Positions 23,232-31,461 of a stretch of 32,983 nt of DNA are shown piece after piece. The stretch is from Klebsiella pneumoniae. Its GTDB lineage: Bacteria; Myxococcota_A; UBA796; SXON01. Below the pieces are notes generated by a model. It searched no databases, was not told the origin of the DNA, and was given only the letters and a program-made list of their open reading frames with translations. Location: assembly GCA_945861635.1 (NCBI GenBank), contig CAMAWH010000057.1, positions 1 through 32,983 on the forward strand. The letters run 5' to 3'. Position 1 is the stretch's first letter; each line of letters opens with the position of its first letter. Position numbers and translations under genes: made by a program.

Positions 23232-23885
23232 TCACTTCACACCAATGAACAACGAATGGGGCCACATCCGGCCATACCCATGACACGCCAGAGATTGCGC
23301 ATGGCGAACCTCGAAGCCCGCTCCCACGATGACCCGCGACCACGCGTCACGCGTGCGGAACCGCCATGGATCACTCGCCGTGATCCCGCCGAAAACCGCG
23401 ACGGACTCGTGCGCTTCCGCGACCGCGCGCTTCCACAGCGGCCCGGTATCGTTCTCCTTGACGATCAGCACGCCGCCGGGTTTCAGACGCGCGTGCGCCA
23501 ACGCGATCACCCGATCCACCGTCGTATCGCGGAGATGATGGAGGACGTCATACAGCACGACGCAGGAACACGGCGGGAATTCGGCCGTTGCGAGATCGCC
23601 AATCGTGAGGCGTAAATTCGGGACCCGGCGAAAGATCGCTCTTCCACGCTCGACCTTTCGCGCGTCGATATCGATTCCCACCACCGTGCGCTCCGTTTCG
23701 GCGAGCGCCAGAAGGGCCGAGAAAAGGCCGAAACCGCATCCGGCGTCCACGATGGTCCCGTCCTCGGGGACGAACGGCTCGACCGCGGCAAACGGCGAGC
23801 CGTACCAGCGTTGCGCGAGCCGCAGCCGATCGCGCGCACCCCGCTCGCGGTAGAAATCGTGCAGTTCCGCCGGAATTGACGCCAC
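23232..23885 (-). CDS. Class I SAM-dependent methyltransferase
   Basis: 217 residues from GTG 23885 (MASIPAELHDFYRERGARDR). A TTG at 23921 would add 12 residues, but TATAGG 6 nt before the GTG favours the shorter start. The Rossmann methyltransferase motifs are clear: VDAGCGFGLFSALLAL (motif I, SAM loop, about residues 45-60), VVGIDIDARKV (post-I acid), VLYDVLHHL (motif III region), and LKPGGVLIVKENDTGP (motif IV-V). The 'LRDTTVDRVIALAHARLKPGGVL' pattern is typical of small-molecule or lipid methyltransferases. The substrate cannot be read. It is surrounded by gene fragments and is divergent from a Nudix remnant. Confidence 0.85.
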   Translation of the reverse strand: MASIPAELHDFYRERGARDRLRLAQRWYGSPFAAVEPFVPEDGTIVDAGCGFGLFSALLALAETERTVVGIDIDARKVERGRAIFRRVPNLRLTIGDLATAEFPPCSCVVLYDVLHHLRDTTVDRVIALAHARLKPGGVLIVKENDTGPLWKRAVAEAHESVAVFGGITASDPWRFRTRDAWSRVIVGAGFEVRHAQSLACHGYGRMWPHSLFIGVK

Positions 23886-23891
23886 GCGCGG

Positions 23892-23897
23892 CCTATA
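23892..23897 (-). promoter_or_regulatory. -10-like TATAGG, 6 nt before the GTG at 23885
   Basis: TATAGG then CCGCGC then GTG on the minus strand. The core CTATAG is its own complement, so it could also serve the divergent Nudix fragment, whose GTG is 18 bp away. Confidence 0.4.
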
Positions 23898-23915
23898 GCC
23901 GGCGCACCGAGACCC

Positions 23916-24013
23916 GTGCAACGACGCAAAGCCTCCGCAGGCGGAATTGTTTGTGACCGGCGTGGCCGGGGTTCCGAGGCACTACTTCTCGCCGATCTCC
24001 GGCGGCCGTGCCG
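23916..24013 (+). pseudogene. N-terminal remnant of a Nudix hydrolase
   Basis: From GTG 23916 the frame reads VQRRKASAGGIVCDRRGRGS, then EALLLADLRR. This is the standard opening of Nudix hydrolases (xSAGGVVxD..G..VLLVxR). Homology stops at about 24013, before the Nudix box GX5EX7REUXEEXGU, and the frame runs into the antisense 3' end of rtcR. The break point carries ACTGAGTCGCCG, which also flanks the solo terminal repeat at 23166, so loss by rearrangement at such a sequence is possible. Confidence 0.6.
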
Positions 24014-24032
24014 CACTGAGTCGCCGGACCGG

Positions 24033-25595
24033 TCAGGCCCGAACTCTCTCCCACTCCAATCCCCAACGACTCAGATACTTCCGCAGGCGATCCGCGTCGT
24101 TCGTGGAGGCTTTCTCCGCTCGTGACACGGCGAACAGCGTCCTCCCCGCGTCGGACAGACTCCGTGCGCCTGCACACACCGCAAGCACCTCCTCCAACTG
24201 AACCCGGTCGAAGCGGTCGAATGGTGTGCTTCCCAAGGTTTCGGTGACGCGCGAACGCGCCGCCGTTCCGTGCCAATGCGCGCGCAGCCGGCCGATCTCC
24301 TCCTCCACCGTTGCGACGTCGATTCGCCCGCCCGGCGCGAGCGTCGCCATGCGCGTAATCGCCGCGTTCAGGTCGCGGAAGTTGGCGGACCAGATGGCTT
24401 CCGCCGAGATGGCGAACGCGACGAACCGCGTGCGCGCCTCGCGACTGAACCGGAGCTGGTTGCCAGTGAGATGCCGCCATTGCTCAAGTTCGAAGTCAAT
24501 ATTTGGCTCCACATCCTCCGGCCGCTCCCGCAGGCCCGGCAGGCGGTAGGTCCACAAATCGATCCGCGCCAGCAGGTCTTCGCGGAACCTTCCACCGCGC
24601 ACCTCGTCCCCAAGGGCGCGATTCGTACCGGCGATGAGCTGAAAGTCGCTGCCGACATCTTTGTCACTGCCGACGGGCAGGAACCGCTTGTCCTCCAGCG
24701 CCCGAAGGAGCATCGCCTGCTCGTCGGGGCCGAGCTCGCCGATCTCGTCAAGGAACAAGCAGCCTTTATCGGCCGTAACCAGGAGTCCTGGGCGTGCCCG
24801 CTCTGCACCGGTGAACGCGCCTTTGGTGTGTCCGAACAGCGTGCTCATGGCCGTGTCACCGCGCAGGGTGGCACAGTTGACCTCGACCAGCGGACCAGTA
24901 AGCAGGCGCCGCGCCTGCTTCAGCGCAAAAATCTGGCGTGCCAACTGGGACTTTCCCGCGCCCGTCGGACCACTGAGGAGCAGCGGTGAACGCGTTGTGC
25001 CGGCAACCTTCTCGATCTGTTCGATCATCCGGTTGAACGCTGCGTTGCGGGTGGCGATCCCGGACTTGAGCAACCCCTGCCCTTCCTTCTGGTCCGCCTT
25101 GAACCGTGCAGCGAGCCGATCGTACCGGGCAAGGTCGAGATCGATGACGACGGGGGACGTCGGCCTCCGCCGCACCGGCGGCGACGTCTGCAGGAGTTTT
25201 CCAGGAAGATGCCGCGACTCCGTCAGCAGGAACAAACAGATCTGCGCCACGTGCGAGCCCGTCGTAATGTGTACGAGATACTCCTCGTCGTCCGGGCGAA
25301 ACGGATATCCGCGCACAAAGTCATGAAGCGCGCCGTAGACCTCCTCGAAGTCCCACGGGTTGGCCATTTCGAGGGGGTGCAGGCGCACCTCGGTATCCGG
25401 CGAAACGTGCCGAATGTCTGCGGCGACCACCGCCGCAGCCGCATGAAACGCCGGGGGATGGATCAGCTCCAACCGTGCGATCGCCAGGTCCTGCGCCTCA
25501 AAAATCGACAAAGTGGGGCGCCACCGGGTCCAACGGGCGGTGCCCGCGGCGCTGTCCAGGGTCGTGCCAAAGAGGCCGAGAACGACTTTATCCAT
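24033..25595 (-). CDS. rtcR: RtcR, sigma-54-dependent activator of the RNA repair operon
   Basis: 520 residues, the usual RtcR length. Residues 1-185 are the RtcR-type CARF regulatory domain (LGLFGTTLD, WDFEEVYGALHDF, YLVHITTGSHVAQI). A AAA+ sigma-54 activator domain follows: Walker A GPTGAGKS (209-216), GAFTGA sigma-54 loop (259-264) and Walker B LFLDEIGEL (about 280-288). The C-terminal end (LSDAGRTLFAVSR..TNDADRLRKYLSRWGLEW) is the RtcR DNA-binding region. In known systems the CARF domain binds RNA ends with 2',3'-cyclic phosphate, such as tRNA fragments, and relieves autoinhibition. It is divergent from rtcBA with a 120-bp shared region that holds a sigma-54 promoter, so it should activate rtcBA. 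Confidence 0.95.
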   Translation of the reverse strand: MDKVVLGLFGTTLDSAAGTARWTRWRPTLSIFEAQDLAIARLELIHPPAFHAAAAVVAADIRHVSPDTEVRLHPLEMANPWDFEEVYGALHDFVRGYPFRPDDEEYLVHITTGSHVAQICLFLLTESRHLPGKLLQTSPPVRRRPTSPVVIDLDLARYDRLAARFKADQKEGQGLLKSGIATRNAAFNRMIEQIEKVAGTTRSPLLLSGPTGAGKSQLARQIFALKQARRLLTGPLVEVNCATLRGDTAMSTLFGHTKGAFTGAERARPGLLVTADKGCLFLDEIGELGPDEQAMLLRALEDKRFLPVGSDKDVGSDFQLIAGTNRALGDEVRGGRFREDLLARIDLWTYRLPGLRERPEDVEPNIDFELEQWRHLTGNQLRFSREARTRFVAFAISAEAIWSANFRDLNAAITRMATLAPGGRIDVATVEEEIGRLRAHWHGTAARSRVTETLGSTPFDRFDRVQLEEVLAVCAGARSLSDAGRTLFAVSRAEKASTNDADRLRKYLSRWGLEWERVRA

Positions 25596-25603
25596 GTGTA
25601 TAC
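25596..25603. promoter_or_regulatory. Palindrome GTGTATAC, possible RtcR site
   Basis: An 8-bp palindromic-type sequence next to the rtcR start, with a related GTGTATCG 20 bp further on (25616-25623). It lies about 75-80 bp upstream of the sigma-54 promoter, the distance at which activators of this class bind. It may also overlap the rtcR promoter. The evidence is weak. Confidence 0.25.
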
Positions 25604-25676
25604 ATCACACGACCAGTGTATCGTCGCCACCCCACGACTGTCGATGATAGATCAGGTCGTTCCGTCGTCCCGACTT

Positions 25677-25692
25677 TGGCACGCTCCGTGCA
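25677..25692 (+). promoter_or_regulatory. Sigma-54 (-24/-12) promoter of rtcBA
   Basis: TGGCAC (25677-25682), five bases, then GTGCA (25688-25692). The GG and GC doublets are 12 bp apart as in the consensus TGGCACG-N4-TTGCA. Transcription would start near 25702-25703, just ahead of the GGAGG at 25706-25710 and the GTG start at 25716. It fits regulation by RtcR. Confidence 0.9.
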
Positions 25693-25715
25693 ATCGCCCC
25701 CGTGCGGAGGTGTTC

Positions 25716-26927
25716 GTGTTCACCATCGTTCCCGCCCCCAAGGGGCTCATCAAGGCCTGGGTTCAGGGCGTGCAGCTTGAGGAGAAGGCCACGCAGCAAC
25801 TACGGAACACGGCGAGCATGCCGTTCATCCACAGCCACATTGCGGTCATGCCCGACGTGCACCTCGGACTCGGCGCCACAGTCGGCTCCGTGGTGCCCAC
25901 GCACAAGGCAATCATCCCCGCTGCCGTCGGCGTGGATATCGGCTGCGGGATGATGGCGGTGCAGACCACTCTATCGGCGAATGATCTGCCAGATTCGCTG
26001 GCGGCGGCGCGCAATGCCATCGAAATCGCCGTGCCCCACGGGCGGACGAGCCACGGCGGCCGAGGCGATCGCGGCGCGTGGCACGACGTGCCGGTTGCGA
26101 CGGCGCAACTCTGGAACGCCAACCTCGCCGCCGACTACGCGCGGATCATCGAGCGGCACCCGAAGCTGGGTCAGGGCAACGACGTCAACCACCTCGGCAC
26201 GCTCGGCACCGGCAACCACTTCATCGAGCTCTGTCTCGACGAGGCGGGTGTCGTGTGGATCATGCTCCACAGCGGATCTCGGGGCGTCGGAAACCGTTTC
26301 GGAAGCTACTTCATCGAGCTCGCGCGGAAGGAGATGCAGCGGTTCTTCGTCACGCTCCCGGACCGCGACCTCGCGTACTTCGCCGAGGGCACCGAACACT
26401 TCGATGCGTATGTCGAGGCGGTCGGTTGGGCGCAGCGGTATGCGCGTCACAACCGGGAGTTGATGATGGCCGCCGTCATTCGCGCCCTTGGGTCCGAGCT
26501 GCCCCCCTTTGAGTTGGGAGCGATGGCGGTGAACTGCCACCACAACTATGTGGAGCGGGAGCACCATCTTGGCGCGAACGTCTGGGTCACCCGGAAGGGC
26601 GCAGTGCGGGCGCGGGTTGGCGATCTCGGGATCATCCCGGGTTCGATGGGCGCAAAGTCGTACATCGTCCTGGGAAAGGGAAACCCGGAGTCCTTCTGTT
26701 CCTGTAGCCACGGCGCCGGTCGGGTGATGTCGCGGACGGCGGCCCGGAAGTTGTTCACGGTTGAGGACCAGATCCGGGCCACCGCGGGCGTAGAGTGTCG
26801 GAAGGACGCCGACGTGATCGACGAGATTCCCATGGCCTACAAGGCCATCGACGCCGTCATGGCGGCGCAGAGCGATCTCGTCGAGATCGTGCACACTTTG
26901 CGGCAAGTCATCTGTGTGAAGGGGTGA
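25716..26927 (+). CDS. rtcB: RtcB, 3'-phosphate RNA ligase
   Basis: 403 residues from GTG 25716, chosen because GGAGG lies 5 nt upstream and the protein then begins FTIVPAPKGLIKAW as in bacterial RtcB. The enzyme joins RNA 3'-phosphate or 2',3'-cyclic phosphate ends to 5'-OH ends using GTP and manganese. Active-site segments are intact: GVDIGCG (Asp74, Cys77), GTLGTGNHFIE (His168), HSGSRGVG (His185), NCHHNYVE (His275/276), and GSMGAKSYIVLGKGN then CSCSHGAGR, in which His332 would take the GMP. The length is close to E. coli RtcB (408). The gene overlaps the ribosome site of rtcA, 4 bp apart, and is driven by the sigma-54 promoter. Confidence 0.97.
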   Translation: MFTIVPAPKGLIKAWVQGVQLEEKATQQLRNTASMPFIHSHIAVMPDVHLGLGATVGSVVPTHKAIIPAAVGVDIGCGMMAVQTTLSANDLPDSLAAARNAIEIAVPHGRTSHGGRGDRGAWHDVPVATAQLWNANLAADYARIIERHPKLGQGNDVNHLGTLGTGNHFIELCLDEAGVVWIMLHSGSRGVGNRFGSYFIELARKEMQRFFVTLPDRDLAYFAEGTEHFDAYVEAVGWAQRYARHNRELMMAAVIRALGSELPPFELGAMAVNCHHNYVEREHHLGANVWVTRKGAVRARVGDLGIIPGSMGAKSYIVLGKGNPESFCSCSHGAGRVMSRTAARKLFTVEDQIRATAGVECRKDADVIDEIPMAYKAIDAVMAAQSDLVEIVHTLRQVICVKG

Positions 26928-26931
26928 TGTC

Positions 26932-27915
26932 ATGATTCAGATCGACGGAGCCATGGGCGAGGGGGGAGGTCAGGTCCTTCGGACCTCCCTTTCGTTGGCC
27001 ATGGTGACGGGTGTACCGATCACCCTCTCCAACATCCGAGCCGGACGTGGGAAGCCCGGCCTCCTACGCCAGCACCTCACTTGTGTTCGGGCGGCCGCAG
27101 ATGTGTGCGGGGCCACGCTCGAAGGCGACACGCTCGGCTCCGGTCGGGTGGTGTTCGTTCCGGGGCCGGTGCGGCCGGCTTCCTACCGCTTCGCAATCGG
27201 TTCCGCCGGGAGCACGAGCCTCGTCGTCCAAACGCTACTCCCCGCGTTGTTGCTGGCGGATGCACCTTCGGAGGTCATCGTCGAGGGGGGAACGCACAAC
27301 AGCGCGGCGCCGCCATTCGCATTCCTGCGTGGCGTGTTTGCCCCGCTCGTCGGCGTTGACCTTCACCTCCTGAAGTGGGGGTTCTACCCGGCAGGCGGGG
27401 GCGCTCTCCAGGCGAACGTGGCGCCTGGCCGTTATCCGATCGATCGGACCGAGCGCGGGCCGATTCTGGAGATCCATGCGCACGCAGCGATCTCCGGAAT
27501 CGCTCACCGCATCGGTCACGCTGCCCTCGGCGCGTTCAAGCGCGCCCTGGACCTCGAGGGTGACCACCTGCACTTTCACCAGGTTCCCGACCCGGTCGGT
27601 CCCGGCTTTGTGGCGTGGATTGAGGCGAGGTTTGCCGGGGGCACCGAGGTGTTCACGGCGTTCGGTGAACGTCGTCGGCCGGACGATGTGGCCCAGGTCG
27701 CGTTGGCCGAGTTCGCGGCGTGGAAGGCGCAGGACGTACCCGTGAGCGAGCATTTGGCGGACCAGTTGATGCTACCGCTGGCGCTCTTCGGCGGGTGCTT
27801 TCGCGCCGCGCCGCTTTCGCTCCACGCGGTGACGAACGCTGCGGTGATCGAGCGCTTCTTGCCGGGCCGCCTTCGGCAGGAGGAGGGCGGGTTGGTCATC
27901 GGGACGGTCGCGTAG
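26932..27915 (+). CDS. rtcA: RtcA, RNA 3'-terminal phosphate cyclase
   Basis: 327 residues. ATG 26932 is preceded by AAGGGGTGATGTC, which serves as ribosome site inside the end of rtcB. RtcA converts RNA 3'-phosphates to 2',3'-cyclic phosphates with ATP through an enzyme-AMP intermediate, supplying ends for RtcB. Motifs present: MGEGGGQVLRTSLSLA at the start, NIRAGRGKPGLLRQHLTCVRA, GSAGSTSLVVQTLLPALL, GGTHNSAAPPFAFL, GFYPAGGG, and EHLADQLMLPLAL with the adenylated His (about 274). It is complete and in the same transcript as rtcB. A lipoprotein gene follows after 41 bp with its own -10-like sequence. Confidence 0.97.
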   Translation: MIQIDGAMGEGGGQVLRTSLSLAMVTGVPITLSNIRAGRGKPGLLRQHLTCVRAAADVCGATLEGDTLGSGRVVFVPGPVRPASYRFAIGSAGSTSLVVQTLLPALLLADAPSEVIVEGGTHNSAAPPFAFLRGVFAPLVGVDLHLLKWGFYPAGGGALQANVAPGRYPIDRTERGPILEIHAHAAISGIAHRIGHAALGAFKRALDLEGDHLHFHQVPDPVGPGFVAWIEARFAGGTEVFTAFGERRRPDDVAQVALAEFAAWKAQDVPVSEHLADQLMLPLALFGGCFRAAPLSLHAVTNAAVIERFLPGRLRQEEGGLVIGTVA

Positions 27916-27956
27916 TGTCCGCGGCATCTCCCGAACCGTGATATTCTCGCCGACGA

Positions 27957-30900
27957 ATGTGGCTCCTCATCCTTATTGCCTGCGAAATCCGCGCCGAGAA
28001 GCCGGACGGTGACGTTGCGGCCGACACCGCAGGCGACAGCGCATGCGCGCCGTCTACGTTCTGGTCCGACCTCGACGGTGACGGCTTCGGGGACGCCGCA
28101 AACGCGGTCGAGGAATGCGTGGCGCCCGCAGGCTACGTGGCCAACGCCGACGATTGTAACGACGGTGACGCGGCGATCTCGCCCTCCGGCATCGAGACCT
28201 GTGACACCGTCGATCAGGATTGCGATGGCACGACGGACGAAGACGCCGTGGACGCCGGCACCTGGTACCCCGACCGTGACCAGGACGGACTTGGCAACGA
28301 CGCGGAGGCTACGATTGCGTGTGAGCAGCCTCCGGAAACCATCGCCGTGGGGGGGGATTGTGATGATTACGACCGGTCCACGGGCAGCGGTAGTGCCTGG
28401 TACTCAGACGACGATGGGGACACTTGGGGGGGGTGCCGAAACCATCGCGTGCGCCCAACCCGCGGGCCACGTCGCCGTCTCGGGGGACTGTGACGACGAC
28501 GACGCGACCACCTACCCAAGTGCACCCGAAACGTGTGATGGCATCGATCAGGACTGTGACGACGCCATCGACGACGACGCCGTCGATCTGCTCACCTGGT
28601 ACGCCGACCGCGATCTCGACGGATATGGCGCAGGAGTCGCCACAGCGGCCTGTGACGCGCCCGCCGAACACGTGGACAATGGCGACGATTGCGATGATAC
28701 CAGCGCGGGCATCAACCCCGGCGCCACGGAAACGTGCTCCGGCATCGACGAAGACTGCGACACGCTGCTTGACGCCGACGATCCAGATATGACGGGCCTG
28801 GCGACGTGGTACCTCGACGCCGATGGCGACGATCACGGGGCACGAACTACATCTGTCGAAAGCTGTGCGCGTCCGACCGGCTATGCGCTCGACCCGGACG
28901 ACTGTGACGACGCGGACGCCACGGCCTACCCCGGCGCGGACGAAACCTGCGACGGCGTGGATGAGGACTGCGACACCGTCGTAGACGACGGCGCCATCGA
29001 CGCGTCTGTCTGGTACGCGGACACCGACGAGGACGGCTTTGGCGACGCGGCGAGCGCCACCACCGACTGTGAGGCACCAGCCGACACGGTGAGTGACGCG
29101 GCCGACTGTGATGACACCGATGGCGCCGTGTTTCCCGGCGCGGCGGAGGCGTGCGACACGCTCGACAACGACTGTGACGGTGTGGCCGACGAAGGGGAGT
29201 GGTACGCGGACTCAGACGCCGACACCTTTGGGGACGCCGCCGCGCTCGATACGAGCTGCGCCGCTCCGGCCGGCTTCGTTGCGGACGCCACGGACTGTGA
29301 TGACACACGCGGCGACGTTTCGCCGACGGGCGCCGAAGTGTGTGATGGCGCGGACGCCGACGAGGACTGCGATGGGCTTTCCGACGACGCTGACGTTGCG
29401 GCGGGCGGCACGCTCTGGTACCCGGATGGGGATGGTGACACGTACGGCGCGGGCGCGGCCCTCACCGCCTGCGATGCGCCTGCGGGCTACGTTTCGAGCG
29501 CCACCGACTGCGACGACGCGGACGGTGCCGTATCGCCGGCCGGCACCGAGTCCTGCGGCGGCGGGGATGAGGACTGTGATGGCCTGGTGGATGACGACGA
29601 TGCGAGCCCAACCGGCACCACGACGTGGTACCTCGATGCCGATGCGGATGGGTTTGGCAGCACGACGTCGGCTGCCGCGTGCCTCCTCCCCGCCGGCTAC
29701 GCCGCAACCGACGACGATTGCGTCGATACGGACGACGCCATCTCCCCCGACGCTTACGAGAGCTGCAACGACGGCGTCGATCAGGACTGTGATGGCGCTG
29801 ACGCTACCGTGTGTGATGCCGACGGGGATGGATATGATGTTTCGACGGATTGTGATGACGCCAACGCCGATGTGAACCCCGGCGAGCGTGAGGTGTGTGA
29901 CGCTGGGGATGTCGACGAGGATTGTGACGGCGTGGCGGACGATGACGACACGTCGGCGCTGGCCACCACGAAGACCCGGTACTACGAGGATGTTGACGCG
30001 GATGGCTACGGTGACCCGGGCGGCAGCCTCCAGTGTGACATCGATGCGGGGTACGTCGCCAACAACGAGGATTGTAACGATGGCGATGGGTCCATCTCGC
30101 CGGATGCCTCCGACATCTGCGCCAGCAGCGTGGACGAAGACTGCTCGGGAGAGGTGGATGATTGCACAAGGTACGACATCGACGGGGCGGCGCTGACGGT
30201 GACGGGGTCGCCGCGCGATTTCTTCGGAAAGTCGATCGTCGCCGGCGACTTTGGCGGGGGCTACACCCTCGTGGTCGGGGCTCCCTACCTTGATGGTACC
30301 TACGCTGACGAGGGCGGACTCTACCTGTTCGACGCCTCCGCGCGGGGAACCGTGGCCTCAACCGCCGCATCCGCCACGATCGACGGCTCCGGTTCCAGCT
30401 ATTTTTCATATGCGGGCACCAGCCTGCACGTCGGAGACACGGATGGGGATGGGGTCGATGATCTCTGTGTGGACACCCTCTATCTCAGCTACATCGTGTA
30501 CGGCGCGGATGTTTCGGCGGGCGGGTTACTTTCCGATCTTCTATCGGCGACTTCCTGGGGCGAGGACGCGGATTTTCTCGATGTCGACGGGGATGGACTC
30601 GCCGACCTCGGCAGCATCGGCACCGTCGGTAGTTCGACGCGGGCCTACAGTATTGCCTACGGACCCGCGTTCGGCACGTATTCCAGTACGACGGTGGACT
30701 GCCTCATCGAAATGGACACAAATGCGCCTTGGTACGCTAGGGGGGTCGATTTTGACGGGGACGGTACCGACGGCTTGGCCTTGGTGCGGGTTGGAACGTC
30801 GGTGTACGTGTTCCACGATCCCTGTTCCGCAGCCCGGCTTTCCGACAGTGACGCGGAGATCGCGGCGTCCACCTCCTCATCCGCCGCTCCTTATTTGGGC

Positions 30901-31407
30901 GCGCTCGGCGCCGGAGACGTGGACGGGGACGGGAACGAGGAACTTGTGGTTGGTGGGGTCAATTCCTACAGCACGGGCGCCGTCGCCTGGCTCGTTCCCT
31001 CGCCGTCCAGTTCGGGGGACGTGGACACGCTGGCGAGCGCCAGTCTGGTCGCGGACGGCACCCACGGCTACTCGTTCTTATCCGTCGCAACCGGCGACTT
31101 TGACGGGGATGCCGTTGCGGAAGTCGCGCTCATCAACGTCAACGAGGATGACGGCGGTCAGGCGTTCATTCTCGACGGGTGGTCCGGGGCGGTGACCATG
31201 TCCGATCTGGCGTACCCGGGCGTGGGCGCACAACTGCAGGGCAACGCTGACAGTTTCCTCGGCGATGCGATCACCAATGTCGGTGACACAGATGGGGACG
31301 GTACGGACGACCTCGGCGTTTCCAATGCCGCATACTACTATGACCTCTATGGCGGCACCGTGCCCACCTCGACGTGGCTCTGGCTCGGCTCTGACATCTT
31401 CCGGTGA
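27957..31407 (+). CDS. MopE-repeat/FG-GAP lipoprotein, split by a one-base frameshift
   Basis: The first frame (27957-28493, 178 residues) starts MWLLILIAC. An in-frame TGA at 27939-27941 with no start codon between forces this start, so the lipoprotein signal has only eight residues before Cys. About three MopE-type units follow. At 28426-28433 a run of eight G shifts the frame; with seven G the protein reads on as DTWGGAETIACAQPAGHVAV and continues to 31407, giving about 1149 residues. The restored protein has roughly ten or eleven MopE units (WYADTDEDGFGD, DCDDTDG, CDTLDNDCDG) and then an FG-GAP propeller (DFFGKSIVAGDFGGGYTLVVGAP, DTDGDGVDDLCV, DVDGDGNEELVVGG, DTDGDGTDDLGV). The shift is either a sequencing error or slippage-based phase variation. 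Confidence 0.85.
28426..28433 (+). other. G8 homopolymer at the frameshift
   Basis: Eight consecutive G within a repeat unit of the lipoprotein gene. Seven would restore a single 1149-codon frame; eight ends translation at 28493. Poly-G tracts are classic slipped-strand mispairing sites and also classic sequencing-error sites. Confidence 0.9.
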
Positions 31408-31461
31408 CACGCGTAGGTCTGCGGGGCAATACCACCGCGGCGTGGTATCGTTCCCGTTCGC

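Noticed and set aside
24033..27915. Ro60/Y-RNA or tRNA genes accompanying the rtc operon
   Set aside because: Such genes accompany rtcBA in some bacteria, but neither a Ro60 (TROVE) frame nor a Y-RNA or tRNA fold was found between 23.9 and 28.0 kb.
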